In this document: one piece after another, positions 15,281-25,060 of the stretch
Numbering within the stretch: position 1 is the stretch's first letter
Layout: each line of letters starts with the position of its first letter
Assembly: GCA_001796355.1 (NCBI GenBank)
Contig: MGMG01000095.1
Location: 1 to 34,215, forward strand
Length of the DNA stretch: 34,215 nt
Reading direction: 5' to 3'
From: Chloroflexi bacterium GWB2_54_36
GTDB taxonomy: Bacteria > Chloroflexota > Anaerolineae > Anaerolineales > Anaerolineaceae
Translations under genes and position numbers: made by a program
Notes under the pieces: generated by a model
Database searches by the model: none
Seen by the model: the letters and a program-made list of their open reading frames with translations, nothing else
Told to the model about the DNA's origin: nothing

Positions 15281-16536
15281 GCGAGTACGTTCTTTTACGC
15301 CACCGCGATATCCCTGACCTTGACCAGTTGAAGGTTTACCTCAAAAACGGCGGCTTTGATGCCTGGAAGAAAGTAGTCACCAGCATGGAGCCGATGGAAT
15401 TAATCCAACTGGCGAAAGATTCCGGGTTGCGTGGCCGCGGCGGCGCCGGCTTCCCCACCGGCATGAAATGGTCATTCGTGCCCAATAACCTGTGGCCGCA
15501 TTATGTGGTTGCCAACGCCGACGAATCGGAACCGGGCACCTTCAAAGACCGCGAAATCATGGAAAGCAATCCCTTCCAGTTTCTGGAAGGCTTGATGATT
15601 GCTTCTTATGCCGTGCAGGCGCAGAATTCTTACGCTTATTTACGCGGTGAATTCTGGCAGATCGGCCTTAAGCTCAATCAAAAAATCGCCGAATTGGAAG
15701 AAGCCGGCTTCCTGGGCGACAACCTGTTCGATACCAAGTATTCGCTGCGACTCCATGTTCACATGGGCGCCGGGGCTTATATCTGCGGCGAGGAAACCGC
15801 CCTGCTTGAATCCATCGAGGGCAAACTTGGGCAGCCGCGCTTGCGGCCGCCTTTTCCGGCAGTCGCCGGCTTGTATGCCAGCCCGACGGTGATCAACAAT
15901 GTCGAGACGCTCACCAACCTGCCGCCCATCGTCCAAAACGGGGCAACCTGGTTCCGCGAACACGGCACCGAAAAATCCCCAGGCGTGAAGGTATTCAGCC
16001 TCTCTGGCTGCGTCAACAAACCCGGCAATTACGAATTGCCGCTGGGGACCCCCTTCCGTAAGCTGATCTATGAACTTGGTGGTGGCATTCCCGAAGGGCG
16101 CGCGATAAAAGCCATTATGGCGGCAGGCGCTTCCTCGGCCTTAATTTCCGCCACCGATGCTGCGCTGGATACCCCCATGGACTATGAATCGGTGGCTAAC
16201 CTTGGCGCAAGCCTCGGCTCCGCTTCGGTTATTGTGCTTGACGAGTCGGTCAGCATGTCCTGGTTGGCGCAAAAGACCACCCACTTCTTTAAACACGAAT
16301 CCTGTGGAAAATGCACCCCCTGCCGTGAAGGAACGTACTGGATGGCGCACATCCTCGACCGCATCGAAGATGGAGGCGCCAGCGAAAAGGATGTTGACCT
16401 GCTGTTTACGGTCGCGCGGCAAATGCAAAACAAATGCCTGTGCGCTCTGGGCGAGTTTTCCACCATGCCGGTCGTGTCCAGCCTTGAAAAATTCCGCAGC
16501 GACTTTTTAGCGAGAGTGGATGGGCAAACGCGCTAG
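15277..16536 (+). CDS. nuoF: NADH-quinone oxidoreductase subunit F
   Basis: A 419-residue NADH-binding flavoprotein. GLRGRGGAGFPTGMKW (50-65) and NADESEPGTFKDRE bind NADH and FMN, and GAGAYICGEETALLESIEG is the classic family block. Cluster N3 ligands are Cys343, Cys346 and Cys349 (CGKCTPC) and one of Cys387 or Cys389 (KCLC). The frame is open back to 15130, but that part is antiparallel in content to nuoE coding. ATG 15277, with GAGG before it and an ATGA overlap, is clearly the start. Confidence 0.97.
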   Translation: MSEYVLLRHRDIPDLDQLKVYLKNGGFDAWKKVVTSMEPMELIQLAKDSGLRGRGGAGFPTGMKWSFVPNNLWPHYVVANADESEPGTFKDREIMESNPFQFLEGLMIASYAVQAQNSYAYLRGEFWQIGLKLNQKIAELEEAGFLGDNLFDTKYSLRLHVHMGAGAYICGEETALLESIEGKLGQPRLRPPFPAVAGLYASPTVINNVETLTNLPPIVQNGATWFREHGTEKSPGVKVFSLSGCVNKPGNYELPLGTPFRKLIYELGGGIPEGRAIKAIMAAGASSALISATDAALDTPMDYESVANLGASLGSASVIVLDESVSMSWLAQKTTHFFKHESCGKCTPCREGTYWMAHILDRIEDGGASEKDVDLLFTVARQMQNKCLCALGEFSTMPVVSSLEKFRSDFLARVDGQTR

Positions 16537-16566
16537 CCCGTACGCGCTGCTCTCGATGAGGTGCTT

Positions 16567-19074
16567 ATGCCAAAAATGGTAACGTTGACGATTGATAACC
16601 ATCCGGTGACCGTTCCCCAGGGGACGGTGGTGGTGGACGCGGCGAAAAAAATCGGTGTGGATATTCCGGTTTTCTGCTACCACCCCAAGATGGAACCGGT
16701 CGGTATGTGCCGATTGTGCTTGGTGGAAATTGGCCGTCCGATGGTCGATCGCGCCACCGGTCAACCGCTGATGAATGAAGACGGCACGTCTAAAGTGCAA
16801 TTTGGCCCCAAGCTGGAGACCGGCTGCACCACGCCGGTTTCTGAAGGCATGGTGGTACACACCCAGACGGATGGGGTGACTTCAGCGCGCAAGGATATTC
16901 TCGAGTTCCTGCTCACCTCGCACCCGCTGGACTGCCCGGTGTGCGACAAGGGCGGCGAGTGCCCGCTGCAAAACCTGACCATGCGTCACGGCCCGGGCAA
17001 TTCACGCTTCCTGTTTGACGAAAAGCAGCATCTGGGCAAGAATATTCCGCTGGGCGAACTGATCTACCTGGACCGCGAACGCTGCATCCAGTGCGCGCGC
17101 TGCGTGCGTTTCCAGTCTGATGTGGTCGATGACCCGGTGATCGGTTTCTACAACCGCGGGCGTAAGCTGGAAATCATGTCCAACTCCACCCCCGGCTTTG
17201 ACTCGATCTTTTCCGGTAACACCACCGATATTTGCCCCGTTGGGGCGCTGACCACCGCGGATTTCCGCTTTGGCGCCCGCCCCTGGGAACTCAAATCAGC
17301 CGCCTCGATCTGCACACACTGCCCGGTTGGTTGCAACCTGACCATCAACGTGCGCCGCGAGGCCAAAAGCGGCGGTGACGTGGCCATCAAGCGCATCATG
17401 CCGCGTCAGAACGAGAGCGTCAACGAAATTTGGATTTGCGACAAAGGCCGCATGGCTTATCACTATGCCGAAAGCAAGGAACGCCTGACCAGCCCATTGG
17501 TGCGGAAGGGTGCCGACCTGCTACCCGTTTCCTGGGACGAAGCGCTTGACCTGGCTGCCGAGAAAATTCGCTCCACCGGGCAACTGGTTACCCTGGCGGG
17601 CGGGCGGCTCTCGAATGAAGACCTGTTCAACCTGGCGCAGGTGACACAAACGGTTAACGGCCGGGCGCTGCTCTACACCCACATGGCTGGCGGCGACCTG
17701 GTTGCCCGTTACGGTTTGCCGGAGGGCAGCGACCTTGGCGCGCTTGGCAAAGGTGACGCAATCCTGGTCATCGCCAGCGATTTGCATCAGGAAGCGCCAG
17801 TCTGGTGGCTGCGGCTCAAGCAGGCAGCCAAACGCGGCGCTGAATTGATCGTGCTCAATCCGCGCGAGACGCGCCTGGATAAATTCGCCGGGCATGTTGT
17901 GCGCTATCCCTACGGACAGGAGGTTGAGACCCTCTCCGCCTTCCTGCCCGGTGCGCAGGTGCCTGAAGCGCTGCAGGCGGTTGTGTCCGCTTTCCAGGCG
18001 GCCGAAAATGCAGTTGTCTTTTATGGCAGCGAAGGTCTTGGCCTGGACGGTTCGCAGGCAGTGGCTCAAACAGCCGCTGCGCTGGTCTTCTCCCGCGGGA
18101 AAACCGGGCAACCCAATAACGGCCTGGTGGCGGTTTGGCCTAACGGCAATACTCAGGGTGCTTGGGACATGGGTTTCAAACCGTCTGCCGATCTGGCCAG
18201 TGCGGTGCGTACCGCTGATGTTTTGTGGGCAGCTGCGGTTGACCCCGCCGGTGACGACCCGGCTTTGGCTGAAGCCGTGGACGGCGCCAGATTTGTCATC
18301 GTCCAGGAATTATTCCTGAGCGAAACCGCTCGCCGCGCTGATATTGTATTCCCGGCCCAATCCTTTGCCGAACGCGAAGGAACAGTCACCTCTGGTGAAT
18401 TGCGCGTGCAGCGTTATTACCCGGCCATCCGGCCAGACGCCAACATCCGGCCTGATTTTGCCATTTCCGCCCAGATTGGCTTGCGGCTTGGCCTGAAACT
18501 CGAAGCCCGCGTGTCGTCGCTGGCGCTGCTGCAGGCAGTCGAGAAAGTCCCGACTTACGCTGGCCTGAGTTATCAGCGCCTGGCTGATGTGACCGAACAG
18601 TGGCCGATCTTTGGCCGCAAAGATATGTACTACGGCGGCACAGGCTACGCTAACTCGCAAGGTTTGGGCGTCAAACTGGCATTGGCAGCGGATGGGATCA
18701 ACCCGCATGCTGCCAAAGAAAGCGCCGGGATGCCGCCGGCAGCGGTCAATGGCCTTGTTTTGGTGCCGATGACCCGCCTGTTCGACCGCGGCGCGACAGT
18801 TATGCCCTCCACACTGCTGCACCAGCGCCTGGCAGACAAAGTGTTGCAGCTTAACCCCCGCACTGCTGAAAAGCTGGGTCTCGACAATGATAGCGATGTG
18901 CTGGTTGCAGCGAACAACTGGACGGTGGACGCGCGCATCCAACTGGATGAAAATGTACCCGTAGGCGTGGCTCTCGTGCCGCGCAGCACTGGTTTCCCGG
19001 TTACAGCGCCGCTGGCGGCGACCGTTACTTCACGGGTCGCGGTGCCCGAGGTTTATGGAGGCTTGCGCTCATGA
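16567..19074 (+). CDS. nuoG: NADH-quinone oxidoreductase subunit G
   Basis: A protein of about 835 residues, the Fe-S-rich large subunit of the NADH module. All cluster ligand sets are present: [2Fe-2S] Cys37/48/51/87; His119-Cys123/126/132; [4Fe-4S] Cys173/176/179/223; and the extra N7 set Cys249/252/256/291, which many lineages lack. A molybdopterin-oxidoreductase-like domain without catalytic role follows, ending in a dinucleotide-binding-like barrel. GAGGTG (16557-16562) overlaps the GTG at 16561 but is well spaced for ATG 16567, which is taken as start. It overlaps nuoH by four bases. Confidence 0.96.
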   Translation: MPKMVTLTIDNHPVTVPQGTVVVDAAKKIGVDIPVFCYHPKMEPVGMCRLCLVEIGRPMVDRATGQPLMNEDGTSKVQFGPKLETGCTTPVSEGMVVHTQTDGVTSARKDILEFLLTSHPLDCPVCDKGGECPLQNLTMRHGPGNSRFLFDEKQHLGKNIPLGELIYLDRERCIQCARCVRFQSDVVDDPVIGFYNRGRKLEIMSNSTPGFDSIFSGNTTDICPVGALTTADFRFGARPWELKSAASICTHCPVGCNLTINVRREAKSGGDVAIKRIMPRQNESVNEIWICDKGRMAYHYAESKERLTSPLVRKGADLLPVSWDEALDLAAEKIRSTGQLVTLAGGRLSNEDLFNLAQVTQTVNGRALLYTHMAGGDLVARYGLPEGSDLGALGKGDAILVIASDLHQEAPVWWLRLKQAAKRGAELIVLNPRETRLDKFAGHVVRYPYGQEVETLSAFLPGAQVPEALQAVVSAFQAAENAVVFYGSEGLGLDGSQAVAQTAAALVFSRGKTGQPNNGLVAVWPNGNTQGAWDMGFKPSADLASAVRTADVLWAAAVDPAGDDPALAEAVDGARFVIVQELFLSETARRADIVFPAQSFAEREGTVTSGELRVQRYYPAIRPDANIRPDFAISAQIGLRLGLKLEARVSSLALLQAVEKVPTYAGLSYQRLADVTEQWPIFGRKDMYYGGTGYANSQGLGVKLALAADGINPHAAKESAGMPPAAVNGLVLVPMTRLFDRGATVMPSTLLHQRLADKVLQLNPRTAEKLGLDNDSDVLVAANNWTVDARIQLDENVPVGVALVPRSTGFPVTAPLAATVTSRVAVPEVYGGLRS

Positions 19075-20102
19075 TAACTGCAGCAATGGTTTGGGAGTGG
19101 GTGATCAAATCGGTGATCATTTGCCTGGCAATGACCATTGGCTTCGCCTACGTAACCCTCTACGAGCGCAAAGTGCTCGCCCGCATTCAAGTCCGCGTCG
19201 GCCCCAACCGTGCCGGCCCCTGGGGTTCCTTGCAGCCTCTGGCGGATGCGGTCAAATTGATCTTCAAGGAAGAATTGACTCCGGCGACTGCGGATAAGAA
19301 GATCTTTTTCATTGCACCGATCATCACCGTGCTGCCGATGCTGGTCATCACAGCGGTAATTCCCTGGGGCGAATCAGTCACCCTTGGCAGTAAGACCTTC
19401 AACCTATACCTGACGGACAGCAACATCGCTACCTTGTACCTCATGGCGGTGACCTCGATCTCGGTGTACGGCATCACACTGGCGGGCTGGTCTTCCAATA
19501 ACAAGTATGCCCTGATGGGTGGTCTGCGCTCGACTGCGCAAATGATCAGCTATGAACTGGCGCTCGGCCTGTCGTTCGTTGGGCCGATCATGCTGGCGGG
19601 TTCGATGAGCATTTTGGATATTGTGCACGCCCAGAGCAAGATCTGGTTCGTCTTCTTTCAGCCGGCCGGCTTTTTGCTCTTCTTCGTGGCTTCCCTGGCG
19701 GAAGTTAATCGGGCGCCCTTTGACATGCCCGAAGCTGAGCAGGAATTGACGGCCGGGTACCATGCTGAATATTCCGGCATGAAGTTCGCGCTCTTCTTCA
19801 TGGCGGAATACGGCAAAATGATCGCCGTCTCGATGATTGGCGCATCGCTCTTTTTGGGCGGCTTCCTTTCACCGGTGGGCTTCTTATCCAACATCCCGGT
19901 AATCGGTTTTCTGTTTGGCAATGGGCCACATTGGCTGCTGCTTAAGGTAGCAGCCTGGTTGTTTGTGATGATCTGGATACGCGCCACCTGGCCGCGCATC
20001 CGTTATGACCGCCTGATGGCGTTGGGCTGGAAAATCATGTTTCCCATTGGCCTGTTGAATGTTGTCATCACCGCGATTGTCATTGTACTGGTAGGAGGTT
20101 GA
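19071..20102 (+). CDS. nuoH: NADH-quinone oxidoreductase subunit H
   Basis: A 343-residue membrane subunit with about eight helices that joins the quinone pocket to the proton channel. TLYERKVLARIQVRVGPNRAGPWGSLQPLADAVK-type sequence opens the protein. The acidic loop AEVNRAPFDMPEAEQELTAGYHAEYSG is diagnostic and contains the glutamates of the E-channel. WIRATWPRIRYDRLM lies near the C-terminus. It begins in an ATGA overlap with nuoG. Confidence 0.97.
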   Translation: MITAAMVWEWVIKSVIICLAMTIGFAYVTLYERKVLARIQVRVGPNRAGPWGSLQPLADAVKLIFKEELTPATADKKIFFIAPIITVLPMLVITAVIPWGESVTLGSKTFNLYLTDSNIATLYLMAVTSISVYGITLAGWSSNNKYALMGGLRSTAQMISYELALGLSFVGPIMLAGSMSILDIVHAQSKIWFVFFQPAGFLLFFVASLAEVNRAPFDMPEAEQELTAGYHAEYSGMKFALFFMAEYGKMIAVSMIGASLFLGGFLSPVGFLSNIPVIGFLFGNGPHWLLLKVAAWLFVMIWIRATWPRIRYDRLMALGWKIMFPIGLLNVVITAIVIVLVGG

Positions 20103-20106
20103 TGCC

Positions 20107-20601
20107 ATGCTGCGCGGTTTATTAGCCACTCTCAAAGAAATGGTTGTTGATCCGGTAACCACGGTTCAATACCCCGAGGTCAAACGCCCGGTCAGCCGGC
20201 GTTATAAAGGACGCCATACCCTCAAACGCTACGAAAACGGGCTGGAAAAATGTATTGGCTGCTCTCTGTGCGCCGCGGCCTGCCCTGCCGATGCCATCTT
20301 TGTTGAGGCGGCGATCAATACCGATGAAGAACGCTATTCGCCAGGGGAGCGTTACGCCAGCACCTATGAAATCAACTTCTTGCGCTGCATTTTCTGCGGT
20401 TTCTGCGAAGATGCCTGCCCGACAGAGGCCATCGTCCTGGGCGACCAGTATGAGATGTCGTTCACGGAGCGCTCGCAGTCGATTTATGACAAGGCGATGC
20501 TGTTAGAGCCGGTTCCCGCCGGCGTTCAGCCGACGCCGCAAAAGACTGAGCCGGGTAAATTCACCCGCTCGGTCCCTGAAATGCAGGATCCTAAAGATTA
20601 G
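20107..20601 (+). CDS. nuoI: NADH-quinone oxidoreductase subunit I
   Basis: A 164-residue ferredoxin-like subunit carrying clusters N6a and N6b. The two binding motifs are CIGCSLCAAACP (Cys49/52/55/59) and CIFCGFCEDACP (Cys94/97/100/104). The N-terminal amphipathic stretch should lie on the membrane face next to NuoH. The ribosome site GGAGG is about eight bases before the ATG. Its tail is Pro-rich, with no added domain. Confidence 0.97.
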   Translation: MLRGLLATLKEMVVDPVTTVQYPEVKRPVSRRYKGRHTLKRYENGLEKCIGCSLCAAACPADAIFVEAAINTDEERYSPGERYASTYEINFLRCIFCGFCEDACPTEAIVLGDQYEMSFTERSQSIYDKAMLLEPVPAGVQPTPQKTEPGKFTRSVPEMQDPKD

Positions 20602-20613
20602 GGAGGGGCGGGA

Positions 20614-21168
20614 ATGTCACTTGGATTGATCTTTATGTACTCGGCGCTGGCCTTGGTGGTGGTCGTTTCAGGCATTGGCCTGATCACCAGCCGGAATGCC
20701 ATTTACGCCGCCCTGTTCCTGGTGCTGAACTTCGTCACCGTTGCCTTGCTGTATATTGCCCTGGGTGCCCCGTTCATTGCTCTGGCCCAGGTAACGGTTT
20801 ATGCCGGCTCGATCATGGTGCTGTTTTTATTCGTGATCATGCTGCTTGGCGCAGAACAACTGCCCATCGCTGAACCGCTGCGCGGTCAGCGGGTGCTGGG
20901 TATATTGCTGGCAGTTGCCTTTCTGGCGGAGATGGTGCTGTTTGTCCTGCTGCGAGGCGCTCCGACGGTCGCCGGTCAGGCGGTATCGCCTGATTTCTCC
21001 ACGCCAACAACCATTGGGATGCTTTTGTTTGAGCGCTATTTGCTGCCCTTCGAGATGACCGCCGGCGTTTTACTGGCAGCCACCGTTGGCGCGATCTTCA
21101 TGACCCGTCAGCCGCGTCCCGATCGAAAGGGCGCCCTCCCGGCCATGCCTGAAGAAAGCAAGGAGTGA
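20614..21168 (+). CDS. nuoJ: NADH-quinone oxidoreductase subunit J
   Basis: A 184-residue membrane subunit with five expected helices. SRNAIYAALFLVLNFVTVALLYIALGAPFIALAQVTVYAGSIMVLFLFVIMLL-like sequence contains the conserved glycine-rich third helix (VYAGSIMVLFLFVIMLLG) that changes shape during pumping. GGGAGGGGCGGG precedes the ATG. The C-terminal 20 residues are cytoplasmic and charged. The stop lies eight bases before the nuoK start chosen here. Confidence 0.96.
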   Translation: MSLGLIFMYSALALVVVVSGIGLITSRNAIYAALFLVLNFVTVALLYIALGAPFIALAQVTVYAGSIMVLFLFVIMLLGAEQLPIAEPLRGQRVLGILLAVAFLAEMVLFVLLRGAPTVAGQAVSPDFSTPTTIGMLLFERYLLPFEMTAGVLLAATVGAIFMTRQPRPDRKGALPAMPEESKE

Positions 21169-21173
21169 CCAGC

Positions 21174-21473
21174 ATGCCAATGTCTTATTTCATCGGACTT
21201 TCGGTTGTGATGTTCGCCATGGGAATTCTCGGCGTGCTGCTGCGGCGTAATCCGTTGGTAGTGTTCATGTCGCTTGAGTTGATGTTTAATTCAGCCAACT
21301 TGCTTTTCGTGGCTTTTTCTGCCTATCACCAGGTGTTGGACGGCCAGTTGTTCGTGTTCTTTGTGATGACCACCGCCGCGGCTGAAGTTGCGGTTGGGCT
21401 GGCGTTGATTGTGGCAATCTTTAAAGCCAAGCGCACCATCGATCTCGACCAGATGAGCAGCCTGAAAGGATAG
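21174..21473 (+). CDS. nuoK: NADH-quinone oxidoreductase subunit K
   Basis: A 99-residue subunit with three membrane helices, homologous to MrpC. The two buried glutamates of the proton path are visible in FMSLELMFNSANL and in TTAAAEVAVGLALIVAIF. The frame could begin at GTG 21165 (GTGA overlap with nuoJ), but AAGGAG (21160-21165) covers that codon and has an ideal eight-base spacer to ATG 21174, so the latter is preferred. Confidence 0.95.
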   Translation: MPMSYFIGLSVVMFAMGILGVLLRRNPLVVFMSLELMFNSANLLFVAFSAYHQVLDGQLFVFFVMTTAAAEVAVGLALIVAIFKAKRTIDLDQMSSLKG

Positions 21474-21479
21474 CCGGCT

Positions 21480-23474
21480 ATGAGCTTGAATGAAATTGCG
21501 AGTTTGCATCCTTTCTTCCAACTGGCGCCGCTGGTGGTATTTCTGCCGGTTCTTGGCCTGCTGATCAACCTGCTGGTGGGCAGGCGCCTGGGCGAAAAAG
21601 GTATTGGAGTGGTCGCCAGCCTGGCAACGGCCGGCGCCTTTGTGGTCGCCGTGCTACTGGCAGTCGGACTGGCGCAGGTGAGCGAAGGCGGTACCCTGAC
21701 CCTGGCGAACTGGATCACCCTGGGCGATCTGGGCGTAAGTTGGTCCTTCCGTATCGATACCCTTTCGGTGTTGATGATGCTGGTGGTATCCGGCGTTGGC
21801 ACGCTCATTCACATTTATTCGATCGGTTATATGCACAGCGATGTGCGCCACAACGAAGATCCGGGCCGCTTCCGCCGTTTCTTCGTTTACCTCAACCTGT
21901 TCATCGCGTTCATGATGGTGCTGGTCAGCTCTGACAACTTCCTGATGCTCTTCGTCGGTTGGGAAGGGGTGGGGCTGTGCTCTTACCTGCTGATTGGTTT
22001 CTGGTTCGAAAAAGGCGCGGACGGCATTGGCAACGCGCGCGCGGCCAAAAAAGCTTTTGTGGTCAACCGCATCGGTGATTTTGGCCTGCTCATCGCTCTC
22101 TTTTTACTTTTCTACAATTTTGGTACGCTCAATTTTGCTGAAATCTTTGAAAAAGCCCCGGCGGTCGCCGCGGCTGCCCCGGGCGCGATTATGGCCATTA
22201 CCCTGTTTATGCTGCTGGGTGTGACCGGTAAATCGGCGCAACTGCCGCTCTTTGTCTGGCTGCCCGACGCCATGGCTGGCCCGACACCGGTCTCAGCACT
22301 GATCCATGCCGCGACCATGGTCACGGCTGGCGTGTACCTGGTAGCTCGCTCGCAGGCGCTGTACTTCGAAGTACCGGCAGCCCAGAATGTGGTCATGTGG
22401 GTGGGGGCTTTGACTGCTTTGTTTGGAGCCACGATTGCTGTTGGCCAGAACGATATCAAAAAGGTGTTGGCGTACTCCACCATCAGCCAGCTTGGTTATA
22501 TGGTCGCTGCGGTCGGCATGGGCGCCACCGTGGCTGGCATGTTCCACCTGACCACCCATGCCTTCTTTAAAGCGCTGCTCTTCCTGGGCGCCGGTTCGGT
22601 GATTTTGGGTGTGGAACACGGGCATGCCCATGCGCACGCGAAAGAGACGGCGCACGGGCACGACAGTTTCGATCCGCAGGATATGCGCCAGATGGGCGGG
22701 CTACGCAAGCGCATGCCGCTGACCTTTATCGTTTATTTGATCGGCGCGCTGGCGTTGGCCGGGATTGCACCTCTGGCGGGTTTCTTCTCGAAAGACGAAA
22801 TTCTGGCAGCAGCCAATGAAAAGTCGATTGCGGTGTATGCGGTTCTGACGGCAGCCGCGTTTCTGACAGCCTTTTATATGGGGCGCCAACTGTTGATGGT
22901 ATTTTTTGGCAAGCCGCGCAGCGGCGCCAGCGAAAAGGCAGCCGAAAGTCCGCTGCTGGTCACCCTGCCGCTGGTCATCCTGGCGCTGCTCTCCGTTTTC
23001 GGCGGCGCGCTCAACCTGCCCGGCTCGCATCTGCTTGAGACCTGGCTGGAGCACAGTCTGGCCGAAGCTGCTCCGGGAGAATTCGTGCTGACCGTTGCGC
23101 TCATTTCGTTGGGTTTTGCCCTGCTCGGACTGTATTTTGCCTGGCTGGTTTACGGCCGCAAGCCAATTTTCGAAAAAGACCAGACGGATCCATTGCAACG
23201 GCCATTGAACGGCCTCTTTACGGCGCTGGCGAATAAATGGTGGGTCGATGAGCTGTATCACGCGGTTATCGTGCGGCCTTACCAATCCATTTCACAGTTT
23301 TCGGCCGGTGCAGTTGATCAGGGTGTTATTGATGGGCTTGCGAACGGCATGGGGTCGCTGGTTCGCAGCGGCGCGAAAGCCTGGCGGCGCTTCCAGAGCG
23401 GATATATCCGTTCGTATGCGCTGACGATTGTGTTTGGGGTGGTGCTGGTCATCACCTATCTGGTTTTGCGGTGA
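21480..23474 (+). CDS. nuoL: NADH-quinone oxidoreductase subunit L, with a His-rich loop
   Basis: A 664-residue antiporter-like proton-pumping subunit with the long lateral helix at its C-terminus. The blocks FVGWEGVGLCSYLLIGFW, GKSAQLPLFVWLPDAMAGPTPVSALIHAATMV and HLTTHAFFKALLFLGAGSVI are intact, including the channel Lys and Glu. After the last block comes an unusual loop with six histidines within residues 380-394 (HGHAHAHAKETAHGH), followed by the normal QDMRQMGGLRKRMP. AAAGGA lies nine bases before the ATG. Confidence 0.97.
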   Translation: MSLNEIASLHPFFQLAPLVVFLPVLGLLINLLVGRRLGEKGIGVVASLATAGAFVVAVLLAVGLAQVSEGGTLTLANWITLGDLGVSWSFRIDTLSVLMMLVVSGVGTLIHIYSIGYMHSDVRHNEDPGRFRRFFVYLNLFIAFMMVLVSSDNFLMLFVGWEGVGLCSYLLIGFWFEKGADGIGNARAAKKAFVVNRIGDFGLLIALFLLFYNFGTLNFAEIFEKAPAVAAAAPGAIMAITLFMLLGVTGKSAQLPLFVWLPDAMAGPTPVSALIHAATMVTAGVYLVARSQALYFEVPAAQNVVMWVGALTALFGATIAVGQNDIKKVLAYSTISQLGYMVAAVGMGATVAGMFHLTTHAFFKALLFLGAGSVILGVEHGHAHAHAKETAHGHDSFDPQDMRQMGGLRKRMPLTFIVYLIGALALAGIAPLAGFFSKDEILAAANEKSIAVYAVLTAAAFLTAFYMGRQLLMVFFGKPRSGASEKAAESPLLVTLPLVILALLSVFGGALNLPGSHLLETWLEHSLAEAAPGEFVLTVALISLGFALLGLYFAWLVYGRKPIFEKDQTDPLQRPLNGLFTALANKWWVDELYHAVIVRPYQSISQFSAGAVDQGVIDGLANGMGSLVRSGAKAWRRFQSGYIRSYALTIVFGVVLVITYLVLR

Positions 23475-23541
23475 GCAAGACCGTCATCCTGGCCTGGACT
23501 TCCTGGCGGGGACTGGAATTTTCGAAGCCTGAGGACTGGTT

Positions 23542-25050
23542 ATGAACTTTGGGATCCACCCCCTTCTCCTGGTGACCTTCTTCCCCCTGGTGGGCGTACT
23601 GGTCATCCTTTTCCTCAAATCGCAGCAGAAGAAAGCCATCCGCTGGACCGCGCTGGCGACCGCGCTGGTGACCTTTGCGATATCGCTGTGGGTGCTGGCG
23701 CAATTCCAGCCGGGCACAGCGGGCATGCAGCTTGAGTTGCGTGTGCCCTGGCTGCGTCTGGATGGCCTTGCCATCGATTTCTATATGGGCGTGGACGGAC
23801 TGAGCATCTTGATGGTGCTCCTGACCGCCTTGCTCACTCCGATTGCTATTCTGTCCACCTGGTCGGCTGTTGAAGACCGCGTCAAGGGCTTCATGATCTT
23901 CTTCCTGCTGTTGGAAGTTGGCATGACCGGCGTCTTCCTGGTGCTCGATTTGGTGCTCTTTTATGTCTTCTGGGAATTTACCCTGATTCCGATGTATTTC
24001 CTGATCGGCATTTGGGGCGGCGAGCGGCGTATTTACGCTGCGGTCAAATTCTTCCTGTTCACTATGGCCGGCTCGCTGCTGATGCTGCTGGCAATTCTGG
24101 TGATTGGCTTTCAGACCGGTACCTTCGCCTGGTCCGATCTACTGGAGAAGCGTGAGTTGTTCGCGGCTGCTCAGACCTGGCTCTTCCTGGCTTTTGGGCT
24201 GGCTTTTGCCATCAAAGTGCCGATGTTTCCGCTGCACACCTGGCTGCCGGATGCGCACGTAGAAGCGCCGACGGCTGGCTCGGTCATTCTGGCAGGCGTA
24301 CTGCTGAAAATGGGCGCTTACGGCTTTCTGCGCTTCAACCTGCCGTTATTTCCCGAAGCCACTGTGAAATTTGCGCCGTATATGGCAATCCTGGCGATTA
24401 TCGGCATCATCTATGGGGCAGCGGTGTCTTACGCTCAGAAAGATATGAAGAAACTGGTGGCGTATTCATCGGTCAGCCACCTGGGATTTGTAGTGCTCGG
24501 CACCTTTGCGCTGACCGCCCAGAGCGTATCCGGCAGCGTACTGCAAATGGTCAACCACGGCTTGAGCACCGGTGCGTTATTCTTGATCGTTGGCATGTTG
24601 TATGAACGGCGCCACACACGCGAGATGAGCGCCTTTGGCGGAGTCTGGAAGGTGGTGCCGGTCATGGGGGCGTTGATGTTGGTGGTCACCCTTTCGTCGA
24701 TGGGCTTGCCCGGCTTGAATGGCTTTGTAGGCGAATTTACCATCCTGCTGGGTTCGTTTGGTTCCAAAGTGCTTGGCAGCCCGTGGTTTGCCGGTGTCGC
24801 AACTCTGGGTGTGATTCTGGCGGCAGTTTACCTGCTGGTGATGTTCGAAAAAGTGTTCCTCGGCCCGGTAAAAGTGGAAGCCAACCTGGCGCTCAAGGAT
24901 CTCAACGTCCGAGAGATCGTCACGCTGGTTCCGCTGCTGATCCTGATCTTTTGGATCGGGCTTTATCCGCAGCCGTTCTTCAATCTGATCAACCCGAGCG
25001 TTGAAAACCTGGTTTCTATGGTTTCTTCGGCGCTGCTGGCAGCCCATTAG
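23542..25050 (+). CDS. nuoM: NADH-quinone oxidoreductase subunit M
   Basis: A 502-residue antiporter-like proton-pumping subunit. YVFWEFTLIPMYFLIGIWGG carries the conserved channel glutamate. KVPMFPLHTWLPDAHVEAPTAGSVILAGVLLKMGAYG and AYSSVSHLGFVVLG are diagnostic. A 67-base gap with no clear function separates it from nuoL; CTGAGGA near its end could serve as ribosome site. It ends two bases into the Shine-Dalgarno of nuoN. Confidence 0.97.
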   Translation: MNFGIHPLLLVTFFPLVGVLVILFLKSQQKKAIRWTALATALVTFAISLWVLAQFQPGTAGMQLELRVPWLRLDGLAIDFYMGVDGLSILMVLLTALLTPIAILSTWSAVEDRVKGFMIFFLLLEVGMTGVFLVLDLVLFYVFWEFTLIPMYFLIGIWGGERRIYAAVKFFLFTMAGSLLMLLAILVIGFQTGTFAWSDLLEKRELFAAAQTWLFLAFGLAFAIKVPMFPLHTWLPDAHVEAPTAGSVILAGVLLKMGAYGFLRFNLPLFPEATVKFAPYMAILAIIGIIYGAAVSYAQKDMKKLVAYSSVSHLGFVVLGTFALTAQSVSGSVLQMVNHGLSTGALFLIVGMLYERRHTREMSAFGGVWKVVPVMGALMLVVTLSSMGLPGLNGFVGEFTILLGSFGSKVLGSPWFAGVATLGVILAAVYLLVMFEKVFLGPVKVEANLALKDLNVREIVTLVPLLILIFWIGLYPQPFFNLINPSVENLVSMVSSALLAAH

Positions 25051-25060
25051 GAGGATGACC

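Noticed and set aside
22701..23285. 194-residue antisense frame inside nuoL, and similar long antisense frames in nuoD, nuoG and elp3
   Set aside because: GC-rich coding DNA creates such shadows; each lies wholly within a well-identified gene.
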